A stretch of 6,125 nt of DNA from an uncultured Ruminococcus sp. (GCA_902802975.1 CADCOF010000278.1:1-6125); one strand, 5' to 3'; counted from the stretch's first letter, positions 1 to 5,731 are shown. The notes: generated from the sequence alone by a model not told the origin. Numbers and translations: made by a program.

Positions 1-27
1 ATAGCGTCAAGTCAGGATTTACAGTAA
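1..27 (+). CDS. possible C-terminal end of an upstream gene (partial)
   Basis: Frame 1 reads IASSQDLQ and then a TAA stop at 25-27. A strong terminator hairpin begins 6 bases after this stop, which is the usual spacing for the end of a rightward gene. Eight codons cannot identify a product, and nothing else in the window supports the reading frame, so this rests on the stop-terminator arrangement alone. Confidence 0.35.
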   Translation: MASSQDLQ

Positions 28-32
28 AACAT

Positions 33-85
33 TAATGGTGCCATATACAGTTGATGTATAGGCACCATTATTTTTGTTGTTTTTT
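33..85 (+). terminator. rho-independent terminator hairpin
   Basis: TAATGGTGCC (33-42) pairs perfectly with GGCACCATTA (61-70). After a one-base bulge (A43), TATACA (44-49) pairs with TGTATA (55-60) around a five-base loop. The stem is followed by T-rich sequence at 68-85 (TTATTTTTGTTGTTTTTT), as expected for a rightward terminator serving a gene entering from the left. On the minus strand the stem is followed only by ATGTTTTAC, so it could end leftward transcripts (the ktr operon or the 198-227 promoter) but with a weaker U-tract. I see no other terminator for the ktr operon before the window edge. Confidence 0.75.
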
Positions 86-97
86 GTATTATGTAGA

Positions 98-199
98 CTA
101 CCCATTGTCTAAAGCCAATGGACTTCCTGCTTCATTGTCTTCGTAACCTACTAACTCCACAGGCGTAAATTCGGGCTGCACCACCCCTACTGCCGCTAT
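98..199 (-). pseudogene. TnpB C-terminal tail remnant (IS200/IS605-type)
   Basis: On the minus strand the frame closing with TAG at 98-100 reads IAAVGVVQPEFTPVE, then a short linker, then EAGSPLALDNG. The pattern QPEFTPVE followed about 10 residues later by EAGSP resembles the variable C-terminal tail that follows the last RuvC motif in TnpB-family proteins of Firmicutes; this is from memory of the family, not a search. All catalytic parts (RuvC I-III, zinc ribbon) are absent. The frame continues upstream only to a stop at 224-226 and reads unrelated QKRKFCF, so the homology ends near 199. In intact elements this part of the gene also encodes part of the omega-RNA (reRNA), so the fragment may be an RNA-gene relic. 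Alternative: an unrelated short open frame. Confidence 0.5.
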
Positions 200-227
200 T
201 ATAAAACAAAACTTTCGTTTTTGTCAA
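198..227 (-). promoter_or_regulatory. sigma-A-type promoter reading leftward into the TnpB remnant
   Basis: On the minus strand TTGACA (227-222) and TATAAT (203-198) are both perfect hexamers, with an 18-base spacer. Transcription would start near 190 and run left through the TnpB tail to the hairpin at 33-70, giving an RNA of about 120-160 nt. The -10 box lies at the very edge of the TnpB-like homology. The promoter could also be chance in AT-rich DNA, but two perfect hexamers at near-ideal spacing make that less likely. Confidence 0.6.
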
Positions 228-265
228 CTGCGGTAAACACAGCGTCTGCCAAAACATCACGTTTT

Positions 266-910
266 TTAAACTTTAAAGCATTTCTGAATATTCTTTTGCT
301 CACCGATTACAAGCGCGACATCATCCGCTGTCATTATTGAATCGGGGTAAGGAATGTTAACGTGAAAATTACGCTTTATTGCAATAATGTTAACCTGAAA
401 TTTCTTTCTCAGATCAAGCTGTGCCAGTGTTTTTCCGTACCATTCTTTCGGAATTTTCATTTCAAAAATCGAAACGCTGCCGTCAAGCTGAATAAAATCG
501 AGTATACTTTTTGACGCGTACTTTGTTGCAACACGCAGCGCCATTTGCTTTTCCGGGTACACAACGTCGTCCGCGCCGTTTCGAAGCAGGAACTTCTTTT
601 GCACATCATTTGAAGCTCTCGATACAACGACAGGCGCACCGAATTCTTTAGCCAATGCAGTTGTTTCCAGGGAAGTCTGAAAGCTGCTGCCTATGGTAAT
701 TATGCACACATCGTAATTTCTTATGCCCAACGATCTCATAAAATCAACGCTTGTACTGTCACCGATCTGTGCGTTTGTAACATACGGAAGAATATCGTTA
801 ATACGATCCTCATTTATATCGACAGCCATTACCTCGCAGCGAAGTTCGCTCATTCGCCTGGCGATATGGCTGCCAAACTGTCCTACACCTATAATCAGTA
901 CCGAATCCAT
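266..910 (-). CDS. ktrA: KtrA/TrkA-type RCK gating subunit of K+ uptake
   Basis: Cytoplasmic regulatory ring subunit that gates the KtrB channel in response to nucleotides; in Firmicutes the C-terminal RCK domain often also binds c-di-AMP. The 214 residues fit the family (about 220). RCK_N spans roughly residues 1-135: the Rossmann motif G8-V-G10-Q-F-G13 is intact and the acidic residue ending beta-2 is D31, which favours an adenine-nucleotide ligand. The stretch NGADDVVYPEKQMALRVA (111-128) is typical of KtrA. RCK_C (TrkA_C) spans about 145-214, including KTLAQLDLRKKF and NIIAIKR. The start is supported by TAGGAG seven bases upstream. That ribosome site overlaps the ktrB stop codon and the gene gap is 10 bp, so the pair is one operon with probable translational coupling. 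KtrC is an equivalent name. Confidence 0.93.
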   Translation of the reverse strand: MDSVLIIGVGQFGSHIARRMSELRCEVMAVDINEDRINDILPYVTNAQIGDSTSVDFMRSLGIRNYDVCIITIGSSFQTSLETTALAKEFGAPVVVSRASNDVQKKFLLRNGADDVVYPEKQMALRVATKYASKSILDFIQLDGSVSIFEMKIPKEWYGKTLAQLDLRKKFQVNIIAIKRNFHVNIPYPDSIMTADDVALVIGEQKNIQKCFKV

Positions 911-920
911 ATAATATCTC

Positions 921-2285
921 CTAACCTACTGTGATTTTTTCTAAAGGCATTCTTGAAGCCTGGCTTTCGTTTGAAGGAAGTGCCGCATAAATCAAGGTCA
1001 GTCCTCCAACTCTGCCAAAGAACATCAACATAGCCAAAATTGCTTTTGACGGAAGAGACAGCGAAGTAGTTATTCCGAGTGTAAGCCCCGCTGTACCTAT
1101 TGCCGATCCTGTTTCAAATAAGCACGTCATAAGCGGAAGTCCTTCGAACCTGCTGATGAATATTCCGCCTGCAAGAAACAGGAACATATACATAAACAGA
1201 ATGGCGCCTGCATTTCGAACAGCGTCTTCGGGAATACGTCTTTTGAAGCACTCCACATCTTTTTTTCTTGCGAAAACCGATATTGCGCCGAGGAAAATAA
1301 CAGCAAATGTAGTTGTTTTCATTCCGCCGGCAGTGGAACCCGGAGACCCGCCGATCAACATTAAAAAGATCATGATCAGTACTCCTGATTCATCCATTTG
1401 AGAAAGATCGGTTGTATTGAATCCCGCTGTTCTTGTTGTTATTGACTGAAAAAACGAACTAAGTATTCTGCTCTTCATAGGATAATCCGAATACTCGTAC
1501 ATAAACATATACAAAGCCGGAATAAAAATCAGCAATGCAGTGGTGGTAAGTGCAACTTTGCTTTGGAGTGAGTATTTTCTGAAATTGAATCTATATGTGA
1601 TAATATCATTCCATGTCAGGAAACCGATACCGCCTACCACTATAAGCAGCATAATAACAGCATTAAAATAAGCATAATCATTATAGTATGTCAGTGAAGA
1701 AAATTTTTCAGTAAAGCCCATCAAATCGAAGCCGGCATTACAAAAAGCAGATATCGAATGAAAAAAAGAATAACCTATTCCCTTTACAACGCCTATGTTT
1801 TTATCTCTGCAGAACACGGGCATCAGCAATAATGCACCCGTTAATTCGATGATAGCAGAGGTTTTCAGGATAAACGATGTCAGCCGGATAATTCCTCCTA
1901 TCTGCGGCGCGGAAATAGATTCCTGCATAGCACTTCTCTGGGATAAGCCGATTCGTTTACCTGTAACTGTAATAATCGCAAGACCTATAGTAATTACGCC
2001 CATTCCTCCGATCTGAATAAGCGTTATTATTACTACTTTTCCGAACAACGACCAATGCGTTGCGGTATCTTGTACAACAAGACCGGTTACGCAGGTTGCC
2101 GATACTGATGTAAACAAAGCATCAAAAAAGCTCGTAAATGTACGGCTTTGCGATGATATAGGAAGCATCAGCAAAAATGCACCTGCAAAAATAAGCAGAA
2201 GAAAACTAATAATAATAATCTTAAAGTTTTTAGTACTGCTATTGCTCAACTTATTATATTTATGTTTTTTAAACACTCTACACAT
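921..2285 (-). CDS. ktrB: KtrB/TrkH-family K+ channel/transporter subunit
   Basis: Membrane pore subunit for K+ uptake, forming a dimer on the KtrA octameric ring. All four M1-P-M2 units are present in 454 residues, the usual KtrB length. The P-loops are at SATCVTGL (62-69), HSISAFCNAGF (176-186), SITTRTAGF (281-289) and ETGSAIGTAGLT (391-402), each with the filter glycine. The glycine-rich M2C gate, GGSPGSTAGG, is at 312-321, and the conserved arginine in FFGRVGGLT is R425. The protein ends in KITVG, a familiar KtrB C-terminus. The N-terminus (about 1-20) is basic and cytoplasmic. One oddity: the excellent AAGGAGGT (2295-2288) ends only two bases before this ATG. A GTG three codons later (2276-2274) is about 12 bases from GGAGG, so the true start is ambiguous by three codons. 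It lies directly upstream of ktrA. Confidence 0.95.
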   Translation of the reverse strand: MCRVFKKHKYNKLSNSSTKNFKIIIISFLLLIFAGAFLLMLPISSQSRTFTSFFDALFTSVSATCVTGLVVQDTATHWSLFGKVVIITLIQIGGMGVITIGLAIITVTGKRIGLSQRSAMQESISAPQIGGIIRLTSFILKTSAIIELTGALLLMPVFCRDKNIGVVKGIGYSFFHSISAFCNAGFDLMGFTEKFSSLTYYNDYAYFNAVIMLLIVVGGIGFLTWNDIITYRFNFRKYSLQSKVALTTTALLIFIPALYMFMYEYSDYPMKSRILSSFFQSITTRTAGFNTTDLSQMDESGVLIMIFLMLIGGSPGSTAGGMKTTTFAVIFLGAISVFARKKDVECFKRRIPEDAVRNAGAILFMYMFLFLAGGIFISRFEGLPLMTCLFETGSAIGTAGLTLGITTSLSLPSKAILAMLMFFGRVGGLTLIYAALPSNESQASRMPLEKITVG

Positions 2286-2335
2286 TTACCTCCTTATGAT
2301 TTCTTACCTGATGAACTAACAGCGAGCTTACACTC

Positions 2336-2363
2336 CACTCTCAACTCTCAACTCTCAAATCTC
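2336..2363. repeat. heptamer tandem repeat, copy 1
   Basis: Four consecutive 7-base units: CACTCTC, AACTCTC, AACTCTC, AAATCTC, with a looser AAAACTTC following. A second set with the same four-unit order lies at 2624-2651. Its function is unknown. On the minus strand the array falls in the 5' leader of the ktrBA transcript if the promoter at 2425-2433 is used. Confidence 0.8.
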
Positions 2364-2381
2364 AAAACTTCACACTTATAA

Positions 2382-2398
2382 AGGATTTTTTCAATGAC
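2382..2398 (+). repeat. 17-bp element, inverted partner of 4127-4143
   Basis: AGGATTTTTTCAATGAC is found exactly, in reverse orientation, at 4127-4143. It sits six bases before an extended -10 (TGCTATAAT), where upstream promoter DNA or an activator site would be. The similarity continues past the 17 bases: both copies have CTATA at the same offset, giving 24 of 27 matching positions. Confidence 0.8.
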
Positions 2399-2401
2399 TT
2401 T

Positions 2402-2433
2402 TGCTATAATTTGGACATGTCTACATTATACCA
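2402..2433. promoter_or_regulatory. face-to-face extended -10 promoters in an imperfect palindrome
   Basis: On the plus strand TGCTATAAT (2402-2410) is a full extended -10 box. On the minus strand TGGTATAAT (2433-2425) is another. They point toward each other around the 8-bp palindrome GACATGTC (2414-2421), so the predicted start sites nearly coincide around 2417-2418 and transcription diverges from one point, rightward to the sigma operon and leftward to ktrBA. Neither has a good -35 hexamer at 16-18 bases (AGGATT and TAGCTT), which is tolerable for extended -10 promoters. Footprints of two polymerases would overlap, so use would be mutually exclusive. The palindrome could also serve as an operator. 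Confidence 0.5.
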
Positions 2434-2593
2434 TATAATTCAAAAAAAAGCTATACACATTTTTACTTTTAATGTTTTTCACAATTTTTCTACACAGCAA
2501 GTGCGCTCTTTCTTTAACTCTTTATTTATTTGGGTGCAAGATCGTTCACACGTAAAATATTCACTGATTCTTTCGGCGCAATGCTTGATTTAG

Positions 2594-2629
2594 AAAGTGA
2601 AATATTGGTTTTCAAAATAATTTCACTTT
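2594..2629. repeat. AT-rich inverted repeat (10-bp arms)
   Basis: AAAGTGAAAT (2594-2603) is perfectly complementary to ATTTCACTTT (2620-2629), with three further pairs possible after a bulged A2619. The stem is AT-rich and is not followed by a clean T-run, so it is a poor terminator. It could be an operator or a leader hairpin if transcription starts near 2417. Its right arm overlaps the second heptamer array. Confidence 0.55.
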
Positions 2630-2651
2630 TAACTCTTAACTTTCAAATTTT
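2624..2651. repeat. heptamer tandem repeat, degenerate copy 2
   Basis: Units CACTTTT, AACTCTT, AACTTTC, AAATTTT match the four units at 2336-2363 in order, with 22 of 28 bases identical. All six differences are C in copy 1 versus T in copy 2. It lies just upstream of the sigma-factor gene. Confidence 0.55.
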
Positions 2652-2654
2652 TTA

Positions 2655-2678
2655 TGTAACGTTTCTTGTTTTCGTGAG
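2655..2678 (+). promoter_or_regulatory. possible ECF-type autoregulatory promoter (weak)
   Basis: TGTAACGTTT (2655-2664) looks like the AAC-containing -35 box used by many Firmicute ECF sigma factors, and it lies about 45 bases ahead of the ECF gene, where autoregulatory promoters usually sit. The nearest CGT-type -10 (CGTGAG, 2673-2678) is only 12 bases away, whereas 16-17 is expected. The assignment is therefore tentative, resting on half a motif and position. Confidence 0.25.
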
Positions 2679-2704
2679 TTATTATAGTGAAAGGTGGTGA
2701 TCTG

Positions 2705-3193
2705 ATGTCTGATTTTGAGGAAATATATCAGGATTATTTCAAAGACGTTTTTCTGTTTATGCGTGCCTTATGCCGTGATGAAAATTTATCCGAAGAAATA
2801 ACACAGGAAACATTCGTGAAAGCACTTGCATCTATCGACAATTATAAAAAAGAAAAGGACATCCGTGCGTGGTTATTTACTATCGCACGAAATACATATT
2901 ATACGTACTGCCGCAAAAAAAATCTTGCGATAGATGAAATCCCCGAAATATCCGCTCCCGATGTTATTTTTACGGAGAGAATAGAGAATGACGAACAGGC
3001 GATGCTGATACATAAAATACTGCACACACTTGAAGAGCCGTATAAAGAAGTATTTAATCTTCGTGTGTTCGGAGAACTCAGCTTTGACAAAATAGGCGAA
3101 ATATTCGGAAAAAGCGCAGGTTGGGCACGGGTCACTTATTTTCGTGCAAAAAAACGAATAACCGAAAAAATGGATAAAGGAGAGATTTTATGA
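2705..3193 (+). CDS. ECF-type RNA polymerase sigma factor
   Basis: A 162-residue alternative sigma factor of the ECF class (regions 2 and 4 only), which redirects RNA polymerase to its own promoter set when released by its anti-sigma partner. Region 2 covers about residues 5-72: LSEEITQETFVKAL (28-41) is the usual region 2.2 core-binding helix, and IRAWLFTIARNTYYTYCRKK (53-72) is region 2.3-2.4. Region 4 covers about 105-155, with the helix-turn-helix LSFDKIGEIFGKSAGWARVTYFRAKKRI. I chose ATG 2705 because AAGGTGGTGA (2691-2700) is placed correctly for it. An in-frame GTG at 2687 would add six residues but has no ribosome site of its own. The stop overlaps the next start (ATGA), so it is translationally coupled to the anti-sigma gene. 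The regulon cannot be told from sequence. Confidence 0.93.
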   Translation: MSDFEEIYQDYFKDVFLFMRALCRDENLSEEITQETFVKALASIDNYKKEKDIRAWLFTIARNTYYTYCRKKNLAIDEIPEISAPDVIFTERIENDEQAMLIHKILHTLEEPYKEVFNLRVFGELSFDKIGEIFGKSAGWARVTYFRAKKRITEKMDKGEIL

Positions 3194-4071
3194 GCAAGAT
3201 AACATGCAGCGTGATAAATGATCTGCTTCCGCTTTATGTCGATGAAGTAATAAGCGCGGACGGAAGTCTGATCGTTGAAGAGCATCTTGAACAATGTGAG
3301 TTTTGCGCAAAGGAGCTGTCAAAAATGAAAAAGCCGATGATTATCACGCCAAACAGCGATAAAACAAGGATAAAAGAAATGAAAAGACGAGTTGGAAACA
3401 AAAGATTCATTGTTGTTACACTTTTGATGCTTGTGTCCCTGACTGTGTTTGCGCTGCTTGGCACACTGTGGATAAAAGTGCATTTTGACAGTCCATACGG
3501 TGCAGGAGTGGAGCTTGCGAATTACTTTATTTTGTCTGTGCTGATATTGCTGTCATTTTCGGCAGTATGGTACTGGGGAGTATATACCGTGTATGCCATT
3601 CGCAAAAAACTCGACAAAGACATGCCTGTTAAGAAAGTTTGCATCAGTTCGGCATGCACGCTTTTGACGTTATACTGCGCAGCGGCAGCGGGTTTCTTTC
3701 TTGCCTTTTACGGCAGTATGGCGGCTTGCGATGATGTACAGCTGCAAACCGAGTTTCAATACAGCGATAACAGCTATTTAAATCAAGAGTGGGTAGTTCA
3801 TTTTACTTCAAACAATAACAAAGCACTGAATGTATTCCGAAAAGAAACATATAATGAACAGGGCATTGTCACAGGCATTGTATACACGGTTCATGAAGTG
3901 CCATTGAAAATGATGCTTGAGAGCGACAATTATACAGCCGGTTATTCATACGGAGATATAAGCAGCGCACCGACACCCGGCTTTGATTTTACGGCAACAA
4001 TAGTATTTCGTGACAAAACAATCGTATACTCCATGCGCGGCGAGGGATTGTTTGAAAAACAGGATATTTAG
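3190..4071 (+). CDS. zf-HC2 membrane anti-sigma factor
   Basis: A 293-residue partner of the sigma factor upstream. The N-terminal anti-sigma zinc-binding domain (about 1-45) has C6, H32, C36 and C39 in the arrangement CSVINDLLPLYVDE...HLEQCEFC, the common Clostridia form, and would hold the sigma factor in the cytoplasm. A basic linker (about 56-72) leads to three predicted membrane segments at about 73-95, 109-136 and 149-178. With the zinc domain inside, the C-terminal region (about 180-293, rich in Y, T and N) is placed outside as a likely sensor; I do not recognise its fold. AAAGGAGA (3176-3183) is the ribosome site, and the ATGA overlap with the sigma gene gives coupled expression. The signal and release mechanism (proteolysis, conformational change or redox at the zinc site) are unknown. 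Confidence 0.88.
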   Translation: MSKITCSVINDLLPLYVDEVISADGSLIVEEHLEQCEFCAKELSKMKKPMIITPNSDKTRIKEMKRRVGNKRFIVVTLLMLVSLTVFALLGTLWIKVHFDSPYGAGVELANYFILSVLILLSFSAVWYWGVYTVYAIRKKLDKDMPVKKVCISSACTLLTLYCAAAAGFFLAFYGSMAACDDVQLQTEFQYSDNSYLNQEWVVHFTSNNNKALNVFRKETYNEQGIVTGIVYTVHEVPLKMMLESDNYTAGYSYGDISSAPTPGFDFTATIVFRDKTIVYSMRGEGLFEKQDI

Positions 4072-4099
4072 TTGGTAGTTGGTAGTTAGTGGTTGGTAG
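4069..4099. repeat. heptamer tandem repeat at the anti-sigma stop codon
   Basis: Units TAGTTGG, TAGTTGG, TAGTTAG, TGGTTGG and a partial TAG follow each other with period 7. The first unit includes the TAG stop codon of the anti-sigma gene (4069-4071). Read on the minus strand the units are CCAACTA, which resembles the AACTCTC heptamers of the region upstream of the sigma gene. Confidence 0.75.
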
Positions 4100-4126
4100 A
4101 TTTAGATCAGATTAGCTATAGTGAAC

Positions 4127-4143
4127 GTCATTGAAAAAATCCT
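4127..4143 (-). repeat. 17-bp element, inverted copy of 2382-2398
   Basis: GTCATTGAAAAAATCCT is the exact reverse complement of the element upstream of the sigma gene. On the minus strand it is followed, six bases on, by TATAGC where the other copy has TATAAT, so this copy is a much poorer promoter. If active it would drive a transcript antisense to the anti-sigma gene. Confidence 0.8.
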
Positions 4144-4258
4144 ATTAAGAACATTTATGAGTGCGCAATTCAATTCCGAATTAGCAAAACAACTCTGCTT
4201 TGAGTAATTATTTATATCGTCTACTGTAAATTTCTAGCTTGAAATAATTATTATGTAC

Positions 4259-4287
4259 TTGACAAATCTACAAAACCTATGTATAAT
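4259..4287 (+). promoter_or_regulatory. consensus sigma-A promoter for metY
   Basis: TTGACA (4259-4264) and TATAAT (4282-4287) are perfect hexamers with an ideal 17-base spacer. Transcription would start near 4294, leaving a 5' leader of about 130 nt before metY. Such a strong core promoter suggests that control, if any, acts by a repressor or within the leader. Confidence 0.85.
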
Positions 4288-4322
4288 ATAGGTAAAGAAA
4301 TTCAAAGGGAGATGACATCAGA

Positions 4323-4373
4323 ATGCTGATGCGGAATCGAATGCGAAATTTTCATGAAAAATATGATTTATGA
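4323..4373 (+). CDS. Met-rich 16-residue leader peptide upstream of metY
   Basis: ATG 4323 to TGA 4373 encodes MLMRNRMRNFHEKYDL, with Met at positions 1, 3 and 7 and Arg at 4, 6 and 8. AAAGGGAG (4304-4311) provides a ribosome site 11 bases before the start, slightly long but usable. The ORF lies wholly inside the predicted metY leader, 53 bases before the metY ATG. A small hairpin, CATCAG/CTGATG (4316-4321 with 4326-4331), places most of the start codon in its four-base loop. A Met-rich uORF ahead of a methionine-pathway gene suggests translation-dependent control, but no terminator or anti-terminator pair is evident downstream. It may be chance. Confidence 0.4.
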   Translation: MLMRNRMRNFHEKYDL

Positions 4374-4426
4374 TCAATCAACAGAAGTGACAAGATAATA
4401 ACAAGATTAAGATAGGAGTAATAATT

Positions 4427-5731
4427 ATGAGCAATATCAATGATTCAAGAAACTGGGGCTTTGAAACACGTCAGCTTCACATCGGACAGGAGCAGGCAGA
4501 CCCCACAACAGACGCACGTGCTGTTCCAATTTACGCTTCCACATCATTTGTTTTCCACAATTCTCAGCACGCCGCCGATAGATTTGGTCTTCGTGACGCA
4601 GGTAATATTTACGGAAGACTTACAAATCCCACGCAGGACATTTTTGAGCAAAGAATAGCTTCGCTTGAGGGCGGCGTTGCCGCGCTTGCTGTTTCGTCAG
4701 GCGCAGCAGCTATCAACTACACAATCACAGCACTTGCAAAGAACGGCGAACATATTGTGGCGTCCAAGACAATTTATGGAGGTACATTTAATCTTTTGTC
4801 GCACACGCTGCCGCTGACAGCCGGTGTTACAACTACTTTTGTTGATCCCGATGAAGAAGGAAGCTTTGAGAATGCCATTCAGGATAATACAAAGGCGATT
4901 TTCATAGAGACTCTCGGCAATCCCAATTCTAACATTATAGATATCGAGGCGGTTGCGAAAATCGCCCACAGACACAATATTCCTCTTGTTGTTGACTCGA
5001 CATTTGCAACGCCGTATCTGGTAAGACCTATCGAGTACGGTGCAGATATAGTCATTCATTCGGCAACGAAATTCATTGGCGGACACGGCACAGCAATTGG
5101 CGGTGTGATAGTTGACAGCGGAAACTTCGATTGGAAGTCATCGGGGAAATATGCCTGGATTTCCGAGGCTAATCCCAGCTATCATGGTGTGTCTTTCTCT
5201 GATGCTGTAGGGGCAGCGGCTTTTGTAACATATATTCGCGCGGTACTTCTCAGAGACACCGGTTCGACGCTTTCTCCTTTCCACGCATTTTTGTTTCTTC
5301 AGGGACTTGAGACGCTTTCTCTTCGTGTTGAGCGTCATGTTGAAAATGCCCTCCGCATCGTGCGCTATTTGAGTGAACATCCTCAGGTTGAGGCGGTTCA
5401 TCATCCTTCTCTGGAGTCCGAGCCGAGTCATAATCTTTACAACAAGTATTTCCCGAACGGAGGCGGTTCGATCTTCACATTTGAGATTAAAGGAAATGCC
5501 GAGACCGCCCAAAAATTCATTGATAATCTTGCGATTTTCTCATTGCTTGCAAATGTTGCAGATGTAAAATCTCTCGTTATTCACCCGGCAAGCACAACTC
5601 ACTCTCAGCTTAGCGAAGAAGAGCTTGCCGATCAGGGTATAAAGCCGAATACAATACGCTTGTCAATAGGTATTGAAAAAGTTGACGACTTGATAGCAGC
5701 ACTTGACGCAGCGTTTAAGAGTGTAGAGTAA
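4427..5731 (+). CDS. metY: O-acetylhomoserine sulfhydrylase (aminocarboxypropyltransferase)
   Basis: Cytoplasmic PLP enzyme of the Cys/Met metabolism family that joins O-acetylhomoserine with sulfide (or methanethiol), giving homocysteine (or methionine) and acetate. The 434 residues match MetY, which is longer than the MetB/MetC relatives (about 380-400). The Schiff-base lysine is K215 in HSATKFIGGHG. D190 in VVDSTFATP should contact the cofactor ring nitrogen. IYGRLTNPT (61-69) carries the phosphate-binding Tyr/Arg pair, and SSGAAAINY (90-98) follows. LANVADVKSLVIHPASTTH (373-391) and IRLSIGIEKVDDL (410-422) are standard C-terminal family motifs. The MetY-type N-terminus GFETRQLHIGQ is present. 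TAGGAG (4413-4418) sits eight bases before the start. It stands alone, with its own promoter and leader; no SAM-I riboswitch is visible. Confidence 0.95.
   Translation: MSNINDSRNWGFETRQLHIGQEQADPTTDARAVPIYASTSFVFHNSQHAADRFGLRDAGNIYGRLTNPTQDIFEQRIASLEGGVAALAVSSGAAAINYTITALAKNGEHIVASKTIYGGTFNLLSHTLPLTAGVTTTFVDPDEEGSFENAIQDNTKAIFIETLGNPNSNIIDIEAVAKIAHRHNIPLVVDSTFATPYLVRPIEYGADIVIHSATKFIGGHGTAIGGVIVDSGNFDWKSSGKYAWISEANPSYHGVSFSDAVGAAAFVTYIRAVLLRDTGSTLSPFHAFLFLQGLETLSLRVERHVENALRIVRYLSEHPQVEAVHHPSLESEPSHNLYNKYFPNGGGSIFTFEIKGNAETAQKFIDNLAIFSLLANVADVKSLVIHPASTTHSQLSEEELADQGIKPNTIRLSIGIEKVDDLIAALDAAFKSVE

Larger units (their letters stand above)
2286..2704. promoter_or_regulatory. divergent intergenic region between ktrBA and the sigma operon
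   Basis: This stretch of about 420 bases separates two divergent operons and has no convincing gene. It contains, in order: the ktrB ribosome site (2288-2295), a heptamer array (2336-2363), a 17-bp element repeated in inverse downstream of the anti-sigma gene (2382-2398), a palindrome with two opposed -10 boxes (2402-2433), an A/T-rich stretch with little recognisable content (2434-2590), an AT-rich hairpin (2594-2629), a second degenerate heptamer array (2624-2651), and the sigma-gene ribosome site (2690-2700). I see no c-di-AMP (ydaO-type) riboswitch in the ktrB leader, although such control would have been plausible. Confidence 0.8.
4072..4426. other. intergenic region between the anti-sigma gene and metY
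   Basis: No gene other than the short leader ORF at 4323-4373 is supported. Besides the heptamer array, the inverted 17-bp element, the metY promoter and the leader, it holds two small inverted repeats. AATTC-C-GAATT is near 4174-4184. TAATTATTT (4205-4213) is complementary to AAATAATTA (4242-4250), which ends eight bases before the metY -35 box and could be an operator. I find no convincing terminator for the sigma operon here. Confidence 0.6.

Noticed and set aside
2411..2593. A 60-codon open frame on the plus strand in the divergent intergenic region
   Set aside because: It starts with TTG, or with ATG at 2417, neither with a ribosome site. Its composition is simply AT-rich intergenic DNA, and it covers the predicted divergent start sites.
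4312..4329. A five-codon uORF starting at ATG 4312 (MTSEC)
   Set aside because: Its start directly abuts the AAAGGGAG site with no spacing, so the overlapping ORF from 4323 is the better candidate.
4294..4426. SAM-I riboswitch or T-box in the metY leader
   Set aside because: The leader of about 130 nt lacks the conserved SAM-I core motifs, the T-box sequence and a terminator hairpin; only small stems are present.
4697..5512. Long minus-strand open frames (129 and 124 codons) opposite metY
   Set aside because: They lie wholly inside the well-supported metY gene, have odd Cys/Arg-rich translations and no ribosome sites, so they are shadows of its codon pattern.
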